The translations under genes were made by a program, and so were the position numbers. A stretch of DNA of 64,000 nt from Paucibacter sp. KBW04 (GTDB lineage Bacteria > Pseudomonadota > Gammaproteobacteria > Burkholderiales > Burkholderiaceae_C): assembly GCF_003852425.1 (NCBI RefSeq), contig NZ_QAJN01000008.1, positions 310,001 to 374,000 on the forward strand. The letters are read 5' to 3'. Shown here one piece after another: positions 43,375 through 52,159 of this stretch. The stretch's first letter is position 1, and each line of letters starts with the position of its first letter. Under the pieces are notes generated by a model. It was given only the letters and a program-made list of their open reading frames with translations. It made no database searches and was not told where the DNA came from.

Positions 43375-44655
43375 ATGAAAAAAGGCTTTTCCATCATCAT
43401 GTCAGCGCAGTTTTTCAGCTCGCTGGCTGATCAGGCTTTATTGGTCGGCGCGATCGAACTGCTCAAGACAAATGGCTCCCCCGCCTGGCAAATCCCGGCC
43501 CTAGGGCCGATGTTTGCGCTGTTTTATGTGCTTTTGGCCCCCTTTGTTGGCGCGTTTGCCGACGCGGTGCCCAAGGGCAAGGTCATGTTCTATGCCAATC
43601 TAATCAAGATCATCGGCTGCCTGATGATGTTGTTTGGCGCCCATCCGCTCTTGGCCTATGCCATCGTTGGCCTGGGCGCGGCCGCTTATTCGCCGGCCAA
43701 ATACGGCATCCTGACCGAGTTGCTGCCACCCTCGCAGCTGGTCAAGGCCAATGGCTGGATCGAAGGCCTGACCATCGCCTCCATCATTCTGGGCATCTTG
43801 CTGGGCGGCCAGTTGGTGGGCCCGCACCTAGCGCCCACGCTGCTGGCATTTGATATGCCCTTCATCGACACCGGCATCGACACCCCACCCGAGGCGGCCA
43901 TCGCCAGCATGGTGATCCTGTATCTGATCGCCGCCGGTTTCAATCTCTACATCCCGCGCACCCAAACCGCTTTGCAGCCCCTGGCCCACAGCCCCCTGGC
44001 CCTGGTGCGCGACTTCGCTTCCTGCAATTCGCGCCTGTGGCAAGACAAGCTGGGTCAGATCTCCCTGGCCACCACCACCTTGTTCTGGGGCGCTTCGGGC
44101 AACTTCCGCATCATCGTGTTCGCCTGGGCCGCCGCGGCCCTGGGTTACAGCACCACCCAAGCCTCGAATCTGGCCGGGGTTGTGGCCATTGGCACTGCCG
44201 TGGGCGCGGTATTGGCCTCGGTTTATATGCGACTGGACCGTGCCACCCGCGTGATCCCGCTGGGCATCTTGATGGGCGGGCTGATCATCGGCCTGAACAT
44301 GATCACCCATCTGTGGGCGGCGATTCCCTTCCTGATCGTGCTGGGTGTGATCGGCGGCTTCCTGGTTGTGCCCATGAATGCGCTCTTGCAGCATCGCGGT
44401 CACAACCTGATGGGCGCAGGCCGCTCCATCGCGGTGCAGAACTTCAACGAACAGGCCTGCATCCTTGCTCTGGGCGCGCTCTACACCGGCATGACCCGCC
44501 TGGGCCTGTCGGCCTTCGCCGCCATCGCCATCTTTGGCGGCTTGGTGGCGGTGACCATGTGGGTCGTGCGCCGTTGGCACCAGCGCAACTGTGTCAATCA
44601 CCGCGAAGAGGTGGAGCGCCTGCTGGTGCTGGCCCGCTGCGACGAGGTGCACTGA
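43375..44655 (+). CDS. lplT: Lysophospholipid transporter LplT
   Basis: 426 residues from the ATG at 43375 (MKKGFSIIMSAQFFSSLADQ); a TTG 12 bases earlier is unlikely. It is a 12-helix MFS protein with wording typical of LplT, including AAYSPAKYGILTELLPPSQL and LLQHRGHNLMGAGRSIAVQN. It flips lysophosphatidylethanolamine inward for re-acylation. The partner acyltransferase Aas is not adjacent, unlike in Escherichia coli. Confidence 0.93.
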   Translation: MKKGFSIIMSAQFFSSLADQALLVGAIELLKTNGSPAWQIPALGPMFALFYVLLAPFVGAFADAVPKGKVMFYANLIKIIGCLMMLFGAHPLLAYAIVGLGAAAYSPAKYGILTELLPPSQLVKANGWIEGLTIASIILGILLGGQLVGPHLAPTLLAFDMPFIDTGIDTPPEAAIASMVILYLIAAGFNLYIPRTQTALQPLAHSPLALVRDFASCNSRLWQDKLGQISLATTTLFWGASGNFRIIVFAWAAAALGYSTTQASNLAGVVAIGTAVGAVLASVYMRLDRATRVIPLGILMGGLIIGLNMITHLWAAIPFLIVLGVIGGFLVVPMNALLQHRGHNLMGAGRSIAVQNFNEQACILALGALYTGMTRLGLSAFAAIAIFGGLVAVTMWVVRRWHQRNCVNHREEVERLLVLARCDEVH

Positions 44656-44718
44656 AAAAATCCGGCGCAGCTCTGCGCTTACCATGCCTCTCGGAAAACA
44701 CCGGAGGCGAGGAAGCGC

Positions 44719-45720
44719 ATGGACTTACGCTTGGCTTTGTATCAATGGGCGGGCCTGCATGGCCTGAACGCGGCGCAGCAGGCGCGGCTGGAAGACTTGG
44801 CCGGCCTGGGTGCCCAACCGCCCGCCCTGGCGCGGCGTATGCGCCAAGGCCTGGCGGTGCTGGCCGCGGGCTTAGGGGGCTTTGGCCTCATCCTCTGGCT
44901 GGCCGCTAACTGGGAAAGTTTCGGCCGCTATGGCCGCTTCGGCCTGCTGCAGGGCTTGCTGGTGGTGATGGGCCTGGGGGCTTGCAGCCTGCGCGGGCGC
45001 CAGGCCTCGGCGGCACCCGCCCTGGGCCTGATGGTCTTGCTGTTGCAGGGCGGCTTGTTCGCCTATTTCGGCCAGACCTACCAAACCGGCGCCGACCCCT
45101 GGCAGCTCTTCGCCCTCTGGGCCGCCCTGGCCCTGCCCCTGGCTCTGGGTCTGCGCAGCGATGTGCTCTGGACGCCCTGGGCCCTGGTGGCGATGACGGC
45201 CTTCTCGCTCTGGGCCGCCAACCGCCTGGGTCATTCCTGGCATTTTGCTGAGGGCGCAGCCCAGATCTATCTGCTCAGCTGGGGCTTTTCCTTCCTGCTC
45301 TTGCTGGCCTTGGCCGCGCCCTTGCGAGCCTGGACGGGGGCGGGCGATTGGTCCTGGCGTCTGGCCCTGACTCTGGCCGCATTCAATCTGGGCTTCACCG
45401 GCTTGCTGAGCCTGTTCTCGCAGCGGCTGAGTCCGATTTATCTGCTGGCCCTGGGCCTCTTGGGCGCGGGGGCTTGGCTGCTGAGTCGACCGCGCGGCTT
45501 TGAGGTCTACGGCCTCAGCCTGGTGACCTTGACCCTCAACGTGCTGCTGATCTGCGGCCTGGGCCGCCTGCTGCTGGAGGGCGGCAGGCATGGTGACCCG
45601 ATTGGCGAGTTCTTCATCCTGACCCTGGCGGCCGCCGGCCTGCTGGCTCTGTCGGTCAAATGGCTGCTGGGCTTGTCGCGCCGGCACGAGGCCGAGCTGG
45701 CTCAAGGAGCTGCGAAATGA
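44719..45720 (+). CDS. DUF2157 multi-span membrane protein
   Basis: 333 residues. A soluble N-terminus (ARLEDLAGLGAQPPALARRM) is followed by about ten hydrophobic segments beginning LAVLAAGLGGFGLILWLAAN, the pattern of DUF2157 proteins. A strong GGAGGCGAGGAA precedes the ATG. The stop overlaps the start of the DUF4401/GDYXXLXY gene (ATGA at 45717-45720), a pairing often seen for these families. Function unknown. Confidence 0.85.
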   Translation: MDLRLALYQWAGLHGLNAAQQARLEDLAGLGAQPPALARRMRQGLAVLAAGLGGFGLILWLAANWESFGRYGRFGLLQGLLVVMGLGACSLRGRQASAAPALGLMVLLLQGGLFAYFGQTYQTGADPWQLFALWAALALPLALGLRSDVLWTPWALVAMTAFSLWAANRLGHSWHFAEGAAQIYLLSWGFSFLLLLALAAPLRAWTGAGDWSWRLALTLAAFNLGFTGLLSLFSQRLSPIYLLALGLLGAGAWLLSRPRGFEVYGLSLVTLTLNVLLICGLGRLLLEGGRHGDPIGEFFILTLAAAGLLALSVKWLLGLSRRHEAELAQGAAK

Positions 45721-47420
45721 TGGCTTCGACATCCCAAAAACTTCAGCAACTCTGGTCCGCCGCCAGCGCTGAGGGCTTGCTGCCCCCAGATGCGCAGCCG
45801 CCCCAATCCGTCGCCAGCCGGCCCTGGCCGGTGGTTTTGATGACGGGCCTGGGCGCCTGGATGGTGGCCTTGTTCTTGTTGGTTTTGTTGGCCTTGATGT
45901 TGAATGACGCGCTGAAGGGAGCGGGCGGCGTTTTGCTGGGTGGCTTGCTGCTGGGCCTGGCCGCATTTTTGCTGCGAGAGGACGGTGCCAAGGCGGGCAG
46001 CGCTGCCGACAACAGCGGCTCGCTCTTTCTGCAGCAATTGGCTCTGGCGGGGTTGCTGGCAGGTTTTGCCTTGCTGGCTTTTGGCTTGGCCGAGGGGCTC
46101 AAGATTCCCTACCGCTACTGCATGGGCTTGCTGCTGGCCCTGGCCTTGATGTTGCTCCGCCTCTTGCCCCAGGTCTGGTTGCGTGTGCTCTTGGGTGCCG
46201 GGGCCGCCTTCTTGTTCTTGCTGATGCTGCAGGCCGGGCGTGATCCATGGGACGCCATGGGCCTCAACAGCGGCCTCGCCTTGATCGCCAGCTTGCATCT
46301 GGGCATGCTGGCCTGGCTGTTGATGCTGGGTTCGCAGCATCGGTTTCTGCGTGGCGGGGCTCAGGCTGGTCATGCGGCGGCGCTGGAAAGTTTGGCTGTC
46401 GGCTGGCTGCTGCTTTGCCTGGCAGGCCTTGCCTTCAGCTCGGGAACGGCGTTCTTGCTGGCGGGCAATCGGGGTGTCGGGGAGATGGGTGAAATCCATG
46501 GCCTGCTCTACGGCCGACGCGCGGGCGGCGGCTTTTTGCAGTTCTGGCCCCTGGTCTCCAGCCTGCTGAGCCTGGCTGCCGCCGCTTGGCTGCTGCGCGC
46601 CTGGCCGCTGCTGCGTCAAGCCTGGTGGGTGCTGGCTGCCCTGGGCGTGGCCGTGCTGGCCTACTTCAACCCCTGGCTGGGCGCGGCACTGCTGGCGCTG
46701 GTCGTCTGCGCTGTCAGCGGGCGTTGGCGTTTGGCTGGGGCGGCCGGTCTGGCCTGCGTCTGGATGATCAGCGCCTTTTACTACCAGCTGAGCTGGCCTC
46801 TGGCCGACAAGGCCCTGGTGCTGGTGGCGGTGGGCGCCTTGCTGGCGGCCGTGGCCTGGTGGGCGCAGCGCGCCGAGGCCAGCCCAGCAGAAGCGCCCCA
46901 GCCTGCGCAGATGGGTTCTTCGCACCGGCGCGTCTGGTTGGGCGTGGGCTTGGGTGTCCTGCTGACCCTGGTGGTGGCCAATGTGGGCATCTGGCAAAAA
47001 GAGCGTTTGATCGCCCAGGGCCGGCCCATTCTCGTGCCCTTGGCGCCGGTGGATCCGCGCTCCCTGATGCAGGGCGACTTCATGGTCTTGAATCTGCAGG
47101 TGGGCCAGCCCCGCTTCGTCGGCGCCAGCGAGGCCCTGGTCGATCTGCTCAGCGAGCAGCCGCGGGTGATTTTGCGGTTGGACGAGCGCGGCGTGGCCGT
47201 GGCTCAGCGGCCCGATGAGGGCGGCGCCTTGGCGGCCGACGAGCTGCGCTTGCAGCTGGTGCTGAAGAAGGGCCGCTGGATTCTGGTCACCGACGCCTTC
47301 TACTTCAAGGAAGGCGAGGCCGAGCGCTATGCCAAGGCCCGTTTCGGTGAGTTCCGGGTGGACGGCTCCGGCAAGGCCTTGTTGGTGGGCTTGCGTGGGG
47401 CGGATTTGAAGCCACTTTGA
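45717..47420 (+). CDS. DUF4401 membrane protein fused to a GDYXXLXY domain
   Basis: 567 residues from the ATG that overlaps the previous stop. Residues ~30-400 are about ten or more membrane helices of DUF4401 type. After an Ala/Pro linker and another helix (VWLGVGLGVLLTLVVANVGI), the C-terminal ~150 residues form an extracytoplasmic GDYXXLXY domain: LMQGDFMVLNLQV is a GDF variant of its GDY signature, and DAFYFKEGEAERYAKARFGE ends it. These families occur as neighbours or fusions. They have no known biochemical role. Confidence 0.82.
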   Translation: MMASTSQKLQQLWSAASAEGLLPPDAQPPQSVASRPWPVVLMTGLGAWMVALFLLVLLALMLNDALKGAGGVLLGGLLLGLAAFLLREDGAKAGSAADNSGSLFLQQLALAGLLAGFALLAFGLAEGLKIPYRYCMGLLLALALMLLRLLPQVWLRVLLGAGAAFLFLLMLQAGRDPWDAMGLNSGLALIASLHLGMLAWLLMLGSQHRFLRGGAQAGHAAALESLAVGWLLLCLAGLAFSSGTAFLLAGNRGVGEMGEIHGLLYGRRAGGGFLQFWPLVSSLLSLAAAAWLLRAWPLLRQAWWVLAALGVAVLAYFNPWLGAALLALVVCAVSGRWRLAGAAGLACVWMISAFYYQLSWPLADKALVLVAVGALLAAVAWWAQRAEASPAEAPQPAQMGSSHRRVWLGVGLGVLLTLVVANVGIWQKERLIAQGRPILVPLAPVDPRSLMQGDFMVLNLQVGQPRFVGASEALVDLLSEQPRVILRLDERGVAVAQRPDEGGALAADELRLQLVLKKGRWILVTDAFYFKEGEAERYAKARFGEFRVDGSGKALLVGLRGADLKPL

Positions 47421-47475
47421 AGGCTTGGCTTGCTATTCGGGGCTCAGGTCTTGATCTGGCCCCGAACAAGCGGCC

Positions 47476-48414
47476 TCAGCTGCGCCGTTTGCTGACCGGC
47501 TCCACGGTTTTGACCCCGTTCAGCACCGCCTCCACATGCTCGGACCAGGCCCGGGCAATCTTGAAGCAGCCGCTGTGGTTGAGGTGGATCTCGTTGTGCC
47601 AGTCGCCGCTGCTGCCGCTGCTGCCGGGCGTGGCTGGGGCCAGGGGCACGGTGGTGGAGTCAAACACATGCAGGCCGGGGAACTGTTCTTTGTCGGCTGC
47701 CATGCTTTTCAGCAGCAAGGCCAGGTGGAAGACCATCAGCCGACTCACCGCCGCCCAGTCCGCCGCCGGCAGGGCATAGGCCTTGAGGGCCGGGTAGAGC
47801 CAGGGGCCGGATTGGCCCAGACCCACATCCTCGGCACCGGCCGGGCGCGGCATGGGCACGGCATAGCAGTGCATGAACACCGGCTTGCCCACCGAGGCGC
47901 CCTGGTCGCGCAGGGTCAGCAGATGGCGCACATTGGTGCGCAGATATTCGCTGTAAGTGGCCCAACCGGGTTCGGAGAAATAGCGCGCCACGCCGGTCGA
48001 GGGCGCACCCCATTCGGTTTGGTGGCGCAGCAGGCGCAGATGCAGGGGCACGCGCTCGCCGTCGGCCTGGTGGGCGGGGGTCTGGGCGGCGGAGATCAGG
48101 TCATTGCCGCCCATGGACAGCAAGACGCCATCCCAGGGCGGGGCCTCCGGGCTGCTGAGCAGGCGCACGAAATCGGGGGCCGATTCCAGATCGACCAAAT
48201 GGCTCAGGGCGCCGCCCTTGCCGGCGCAGTTGACGGCGCAGGTGGGGTCTTTGTAGACCATCTCCTGCAGCAGATTGGCGTGCGCCTTGATCTTGTCGTC
48301 GGCGGTGGAGAACCAGGAATCGCCCTGGGCCAGCAAGCGCCAGCGAAAGCGTGCCAAGTCGGGGGCGGGATGGGACTGCAAGTCTCCCGGTGTAAAGCAA
48401 GCCAGATGATCCAA
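47476..48414 (-). CDS. SGNH-hydrolase-like protein
   Basis: 312 residues from a TTG at 48414, supported by a GGGAGAG six bases upstream. SGNH blocks are visible: block I Ser in RLLAQGDSWFSTADD, block III in LLSMGGNDLISAAQ, and the catalytic Asp-His pair in GDWHNEIHLNHSGC. No signal peptide or membrane helix is seen, so a cytosolic esterase/lipase-like activity is inferred; the substrate is unknown. It is convergent with the DUF4401 gene. Confidence 0.78.
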   Translation of the reverse strand: MDHLACFTPGDLQSHPAPDLARFRWRLLAQGDSWFSTADDKIKAHANLLQEMVYKDPTCAVNCAGKGGALSHLVDLESAPDFVRLLSSPEAPPWDGVLLSMGGNDLISAAQTPAHQADGERVPLHLRLLRHQTEWGAPSTGVARYFSEPGWATYSEYLRTNVRHLLTLRDQGASVGKPVFMHCYAVPMPRPAGAEDVGLGQSGPWLYPALKAYALPAADWAAVSRLMVFHLALLLKSMAADKEQFPGLHVFDSTTVPLAPATPGSSGSSGDWHNEIHLNHSGCFKIARAWSEHVEAVLNGVKTVEPVSKRRS

Positions 48415-48720
48415 GTGAGGCTCTCCCTTGTATGTGCAGAGCGTTGCAAGAACAGATGACAGCGAATTCGACGTTAGTCCGGCAGCCCGCCTGGGCCTTC
48501 GGCTCAGGCAAAAGCAGCGTGCTATAAACCTCGGGCATTGTTGGCCGACAGGCTTGCGTCTGCCAGCGTTTCGGGTCTTTTTTTGGCGCTTTTTGGGCGC
48601 CTTACCCGGCTTTGTTGCGGCCGACCAACCTCTGCTCGCTCCGCCTCCCGCGCTTGCACAACGCCGCCTCTGGGCCGCGTTGTCTTGTAGCTCCCTTGTC
48701 GGGCTTTTTCAAGCCCATAG
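48415..48720. other. Noncoding gap between divergent SGNH and EamA genes
   Basis: 306 bp between divergent gene starts. It contains a TATAAA at 48523-48528 that could be a rightward -10 element and a GC-rich, Ser/Arg-like low-complexity stretch. No convincing gene or RNA is seen. Confidence 0.5.
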
Positions 48721-49608
48721 ATGTCGCCCCCGCGAGTTTTTTTGATGGCTGTTCTCGCCCTGATGTTCAACGCCCTGATCTGGGGGCTCTCGTGGTGGCC
48801 GTTTCGGCAGTTCCAGGCGGTGGGGCTGCACCCCCTGTGGACGACGGTGCTGCTCTATGTTTTGTCCTTGCTGGTAATCAGCGGGGCCAAGCGCCAGGCC
48901 TGGCGCGAGTTTCTGCGCACGCCGGCCCTGTGGCTGGTGATGGCCGCCGCGGGCTTGACCAATACCGCCTTCAACTGGGGCGTGGCCACGGGTGATGTGG
49001 TGCGTGTCGTGCTGCTGTTTTATCTGATGCCGCTATGGGCCGTGCTGCTGGCCCGTCTTGTTCTGGGCGAGCGCCTGACCCGCCTGGCCGTGCTGCGCAT
49101 GGCCTTGGCCCTGGGCGGCGCGGCCGTGGTCCTGGCGCCGGCGGGTGGCGGCCTGCCCTGGCCGGCCAGTCTGGCGGATTGGCTGGGCGTGATCGGCGGC
49201 TTCACTTTTGCCCTCAACAATGTGATGCTGCGCCGCCAGGCCGGCAGCAGCGGTGAGGCGCGCGCCCTGGCCATGTTTGGTGGCGGGGTGGGCGTGGCCG
49301 GGGTGGCGGCCACGCTGATGGCCGGTGGCGGCCTGATCGCCTGGCCCAGTCTGCCCAGTGCCCTCTGGCTCTTGCCTCTAGCCGGCATGGCCTTGCTGTT
49401 CTTTTTGTCCAATCTGTCCCTGCAATACGGGGCCAGCCGCCTGCCTGCCAATGTGACGGCCATCATCATGCTGACCGAGGTGCCGGTGGCTGCGCTGTCC
49501 GCCCTGTGGCTGGGCGGCGGCGGTTTGGACCTGCAGACCGGCTTGGGCGGGGCCTGCATTCTGGCCGCCGCGCTGCTGGCGGCGCTGGAGCGTCAAGGCG
49601 CGAAATAG
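48721..49608 (+). CDS. EamA-family (DMT) transporter
   Basis: 295 residues from the ATG at 48721; the ATG at 48745 is an equally possible start. Ten membrane helices in two EamA halves, e.g. NALIWGLSWWPFRQFQ with a membrane-entry motif and YLMPLWAVLLARLVLGERLT, the classic end of the first repeat. The second repeat has VTAIIMLTEVPVAALSALWL. Probably exports a small metabolite; the substrate is unknown. It is a paralogue, not a close copy, of the one at 37606. Confidence 0.87.
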   Translation: MSPPRVFLMAVLALMFNALIWGLSWWPFRQFQAVGLHPLWTTVLLYVLSLLVISGAKRQAWREFLRTPALWLVMAAAGLTNTAFNWGVATGDVVRVVLLFYLMPLWAVLLARLVLGERLTRLAVLRMALALGGAAVVLAPAGGGLPWPASLADWLGVIGGFTFALNNVMLRRQAGSSGEARALAMFGGGVGVAGVAATLMAGGGLIAWPSLPSALWLLPLAGMALLFFLSNLSLQYGASRLPANVTAIIMLTEVPVAALSALWLGGGGLDLQTGLGGACILAAALLAALERQGAK

Positions 49609-49687
49609 GCCTGCCTGGGCAGAAATCGGTCGCCCCGGCTACCATCGGCGCCAGCTGATATGGCTGCGAACAACAAGGAGAGCTTGC

Positions 49688-50176
49688 ATGGCCCAGAGCG
49701 CGTTTGATTTCCAGGCGGTGTCTATCGATGGCAAACCGGCCGATCTGGCCAGCCAGCGGGGCAAGGTCTTGCTGATCGTCAACACGGCCAGCGCCTGCGG
49801 CTTCACGCCGCAATTCAAAGGCCTGGAAACCCTGTGGCAGGACCTGCGCGATCAGGGCCTGGTGATTGTGGGCTTCCCCAGCAATGAGTTTGGCGGCCAG
49901 GACCCGGGCAGCAATGAAGAGATCTCGTCCTTTTGTGAGTTGAACTTCGGCGTCAGCTTTCCCATGATGGCCAAGGTCAAGGTCAACGGCGCCGATGCCC
50001 ACCCGCTGTGGCAATGGCTGAAGGCGCAAAAGCCCGGCTTCCTGGGCACCGAAGGCATCAAGTGGAACTTCACCAAATTCCTGGTGGGCCGGGACGGCCA
50101 GGTCATCAAGCGCTACGCGCCGAATGACGCGCCGGAAAAGATCCGCGCCGATATCGAGGCCGCGCTCAAGGCCTGA
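49688..50176 (+). CDS. Glutathione peroxidase (BtuE type)
   Basis: 162 residues. The peroxidatic Cys is in LLIVNTASACGFTPQFKGL and the partner Gln/Trp motifs are GFPSNEFGGQDPGSNEE and GIKWNFTKFLVGRDGQVI. It has Cys, not selenocysteine, as usual in bacteria. It reduces hydroperoxides using thioredoxin or glutathione in the cytosol. Its end overlaps the convergent Crp/Fnr gene by 11 bp. AAGGAGAG lies a few bases upstream of the ATG. Confidence 0.93.
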   Translation: MAQSAFDFQAVSIDGKPADLASQRGKVLLIVNTASACGFTPQFKGLETLWQDLRDQGLVIVGFPSNEFGGQDPGSNEEISSFCELNFGVSFPMMAKVKVNGADAHPLWQWLKAQKPGFLGTEGIKWNFTKFLVGRDGQVIKRYAPNDAPEKIRADIEAALKA

Positions 50177-50876
50177 AGCTCGGGGCTAGCCACAGCCGCC
50201 CGTAGCTGCGCCGCAGCTGGCCCTGCGCTTCCGCCTGGGCCAGCAATTGGTTGACGGTCTGGCGGGACAGACTTGCCTGCGCGGCCAGCTCGGCCTGGGT
50301 GGCGCGCAGCGCGATCCAGTCCCCCTGCGCCTTGACCCGCTCCGCACGTTGGGCGGCGAGCTGCTGCAAAGCCATTTGAAAGCGCTCGGCCGCTGTGCGG
50401 TGCCGGGCCGCTTCCAGCAGCTTGAGATTGCCTTCAAAACGCTGGGCGAAATTGCGCATCAGGGCGCGCGCAAAACCGGGCCAGGCGTCCATCAAAAAGG
50501 CATAGGCCTCGGGGCCGATGACCAGCACCCGGCTGGCTTGCCGGGCCAGGGCCTCATAGCTGCTGGGTCGCTCGGTAACAAAAGCGGCCAGGCCGAAGAG
50601 CTGCAAGGGCTGCAGCAGCTCCAGCACCGAGACCTCGCCGTCCGGGCCGGTGAAGCGCGCCTCGATCTCGCCCTCCAGCACGGCGTAAAAAGCCCGCGTT
50701 GTTTGGCCTTGGCCGAACAGGCTGCGGCCCGGGCTCAGCTTGCGGCTGGGCATGAGCGGCTGGGCTTGCCTGAGCAGGGCTTCGGGCAGGGCCAGCTGCG
50801 GGAAGTTGTGGGCCAGTAGCTCGCGCAGAGGGCAAGCAGCTTCGGCGGCGCTGGCGGATTTGAAATGTGCGCTCAT
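50166..50876 (-). CDS. Crp/Fnr-family transcriptional regulator
   Basis: 236 residues. An N-terminal cyclic-nucleotide-binding-like beta barrel (LSPGRSLFGQGQTTRAFYAV, LEGEIEARFTGPDGEVSVLE) is linked by a long helix to a winged helix-turn-helix (ALRATQAELAAQASLSRQTV). The four N-terminal cysteines of oxygen-sensing Fnr are absent (only one Cys near residue 16), so it is not a canonical Fnr. The ligand is unknown. A 10-bp inverted repeat flanks its start codon and may be an autoregulatory site. Confidence 0.9.
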   Translation of the reverse strand: MSAHFKSASAAEAACPLRELLAHNFPQLALPEALLRQAQPLMPSRKLSPGRSLFGQGQTTRAFYAVLEGEIEARFTGPDGEVSVLELLQPLQLFGLAAFVTERPSSYEALARQASRVLVIGPEAYAFLMDAWPGFARALMRNFAQRFEGNLKLLEAARHRTAAERFQMALQQLAAQRAERVKAQGDWIALRATQAELAAQASLSRQTVNQLLAQAEAQGQLRRSYGRLWLAPSFRP

Positions 50877-50900
50877 TTGTCGGCTACTTTACATTTCAAA
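50859..50900. promoter_or_regulatory. Inverted repeat spanning the Crp/Fnr gene start
   Basis: TTTGAAATGT (50859-50868) and ACATTTCAAA (50891-50900) are perfect 10-bp complements, 22 bases apart. They straddle the ATG at 50874-50876. It can be a protein-binding dyad for the gene's own product or an mRNA hairpin hiding the start. Confidence 0.5.
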
Positions 50901-50927
50901 CTTGGCCGGCCCACTAAGCTGAGGCGC

Positions 50928-52031
50928 ATGAACGATAGCGATCAACTGCAGGTCTGGGCCCGGCGCTTCCGCCACTTTGCGCGAGTGGACTGCCCGCAGG
51001 ACCCGCTTTATGTGGCGATCTGCGAGGCGATTGCCGACACGCCCGAGCTGCTGGCATTGATGAGCTTGGCCCCGGCCGGCCAGGCCAAGGTCAATCTGCT
51101 GTTGGCCGCCATCCACGAACGGATCTTGGCCGATGCGCCGCATCAGTTGGCGGCCTACTTCCCCAGCGTCGGTGGCGCTCGAATGCCAGATCAGGCCTTG
51201 CCCGGCCTGCTGCTGGACTTTGTGCGTGCTCAGCGCCCGGCGATTGAAGCCCATCTGCGCCACAGCAAGACGCAGACGAATGAGATCGGCCGCTGCGCCG
51301 TGTTGTGGCCGGCGCTGCAACACATCGCTCGCCTGCGGGGCCGCGAGGCCCTGAGCCTGATCGACTTTGGCTGCAGCGCCGGCCTGAATCTGGGCGTGGA
51401 GCGCTACCACTACCGCTATTCCAAGTTCAGCCTGGGCGCGGCCCCCGGCCCCGGTGTGCCGGTGATCGAATGCGACTGGCTGGGCGAGGCTCCTGAGCCC
51501 AGGCCTCAAGCCTGGCGTTTGACGCAGCGTCTGGGGCTGGATCTATCGCCGCTTGATCTGCGTGAGGCATGGGCCCTGCGCTGGCTGCAAGCCTGCTTGT
51601 GGCCGCATGACCGCGAGCGGGCGCAGCGCCTGCAGCAGGCGGTGGCCTTGAGTCGCGGCCATGAGCCCGAGTTGCAGCAAAGCGCGGATGCCTTGGGTCT
51701 GCTGGAGCAGCGTCTGTTGCAAGAGCCGGCCTGGGCGGCCAGCCAGCCGGTCTTGTTCAATAGCTGGGTGCTTTACTACTTTGAGCCCGCAGCCCTGGCC
51801 CAGCACCGCGCCCGCGTGGCCGAGCTGATCTTGCGGCATGGCCTGGTCTGGCTCAGTGCGGAGTCGCCCTCGCAATGCCCGCCGGGTTTGCGGCCAGCGC
51901 CCCTGCTCGGCGGTTTGCAAGAGGACGCCGCCACCTTGTGGACCTTGCAATGGGCAGAAGCTGGGCGGCTGTGCCAGCAAGCCCTGGCCTGGTCGCACCC
52001 GCATGGGCGCTGGCTGCAGTGGTTGGCTTAG
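50928..52031 (+). CDS. DUF2332 family protein
   Basis: 367 residues from the ATG at 50928, with GAGG just upstream; the longer reading crosses the divergent promoter. Conserved stretches are FRHFARVDCPQDPLYVAICE, QTNEIGRCAVLWPAL, SLIDFGCSAGLNLGVERYHY (a methyltransferase-like glycine-rich loop) and QPVLFNSWVLYYF. The Rossmann-like loop hints at SAM binding, but the family has no proven activity. A long inverted repeat starts at its stop codon. Confidence 0.85.
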   Translation: MNDSDQLQVWARRFRHFARVDCPQDPLYVAICEAIADTPELLALMSLAPAGQAKVNLLLAAIHERILADAPHQLAAYFPSVGGARMPDQALPGLLLDFVRAQRPAIEAHLRHSKTQTNEIGRCAVLWPALQHIARLRGREALSLIDFGCSAGLNLGVERYHYRYSKFSLGAAPGPGVPVIECDWLGEAPEPRPQAWRLTQRLGLDLSPLDLREAWALRWLQACLWPHDRERAQRLQQAVALSRGHEPELQQSADALGLLEQRLLQEPAWAASQPVLFNSWVLYYFEPAALAQHRARVAELILRHGLVWLSAESPSQCPPGLRPAPLLGGLQEDAATLWTLQWAEAGRLCQQALAWSHPHGRWLQWLA

Positions 52032-52142
52032 AGCGGCTAACAAAACTCTCCTGGCTGCGTTGTGTTGCCTTGCCGTACTTTTCGTACTGTCTGCGACAAC
52101 ACGCCTTGCCAGGACCGCTTCGCTGAGCTTTGTTAGCCGCTC
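52031..52142. repeat. Long palindromic intergenic element / bidirectional terminator
   Basis: GAGCGGCTAACAAA at 52031-52044 is the exact complement of 52129-52142. Inside lies a further imperfect inverted repeat (GCGTTGTGTTG against CAACACGC) around GTACTTTTCGTAC. The 112-bp unit fills the gap between the convergent DUF2332 and chemoreceptor genes. Confidence 0.75.
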
Positions 52143-52159
52143 TTAGTTCAAACCAAGGT

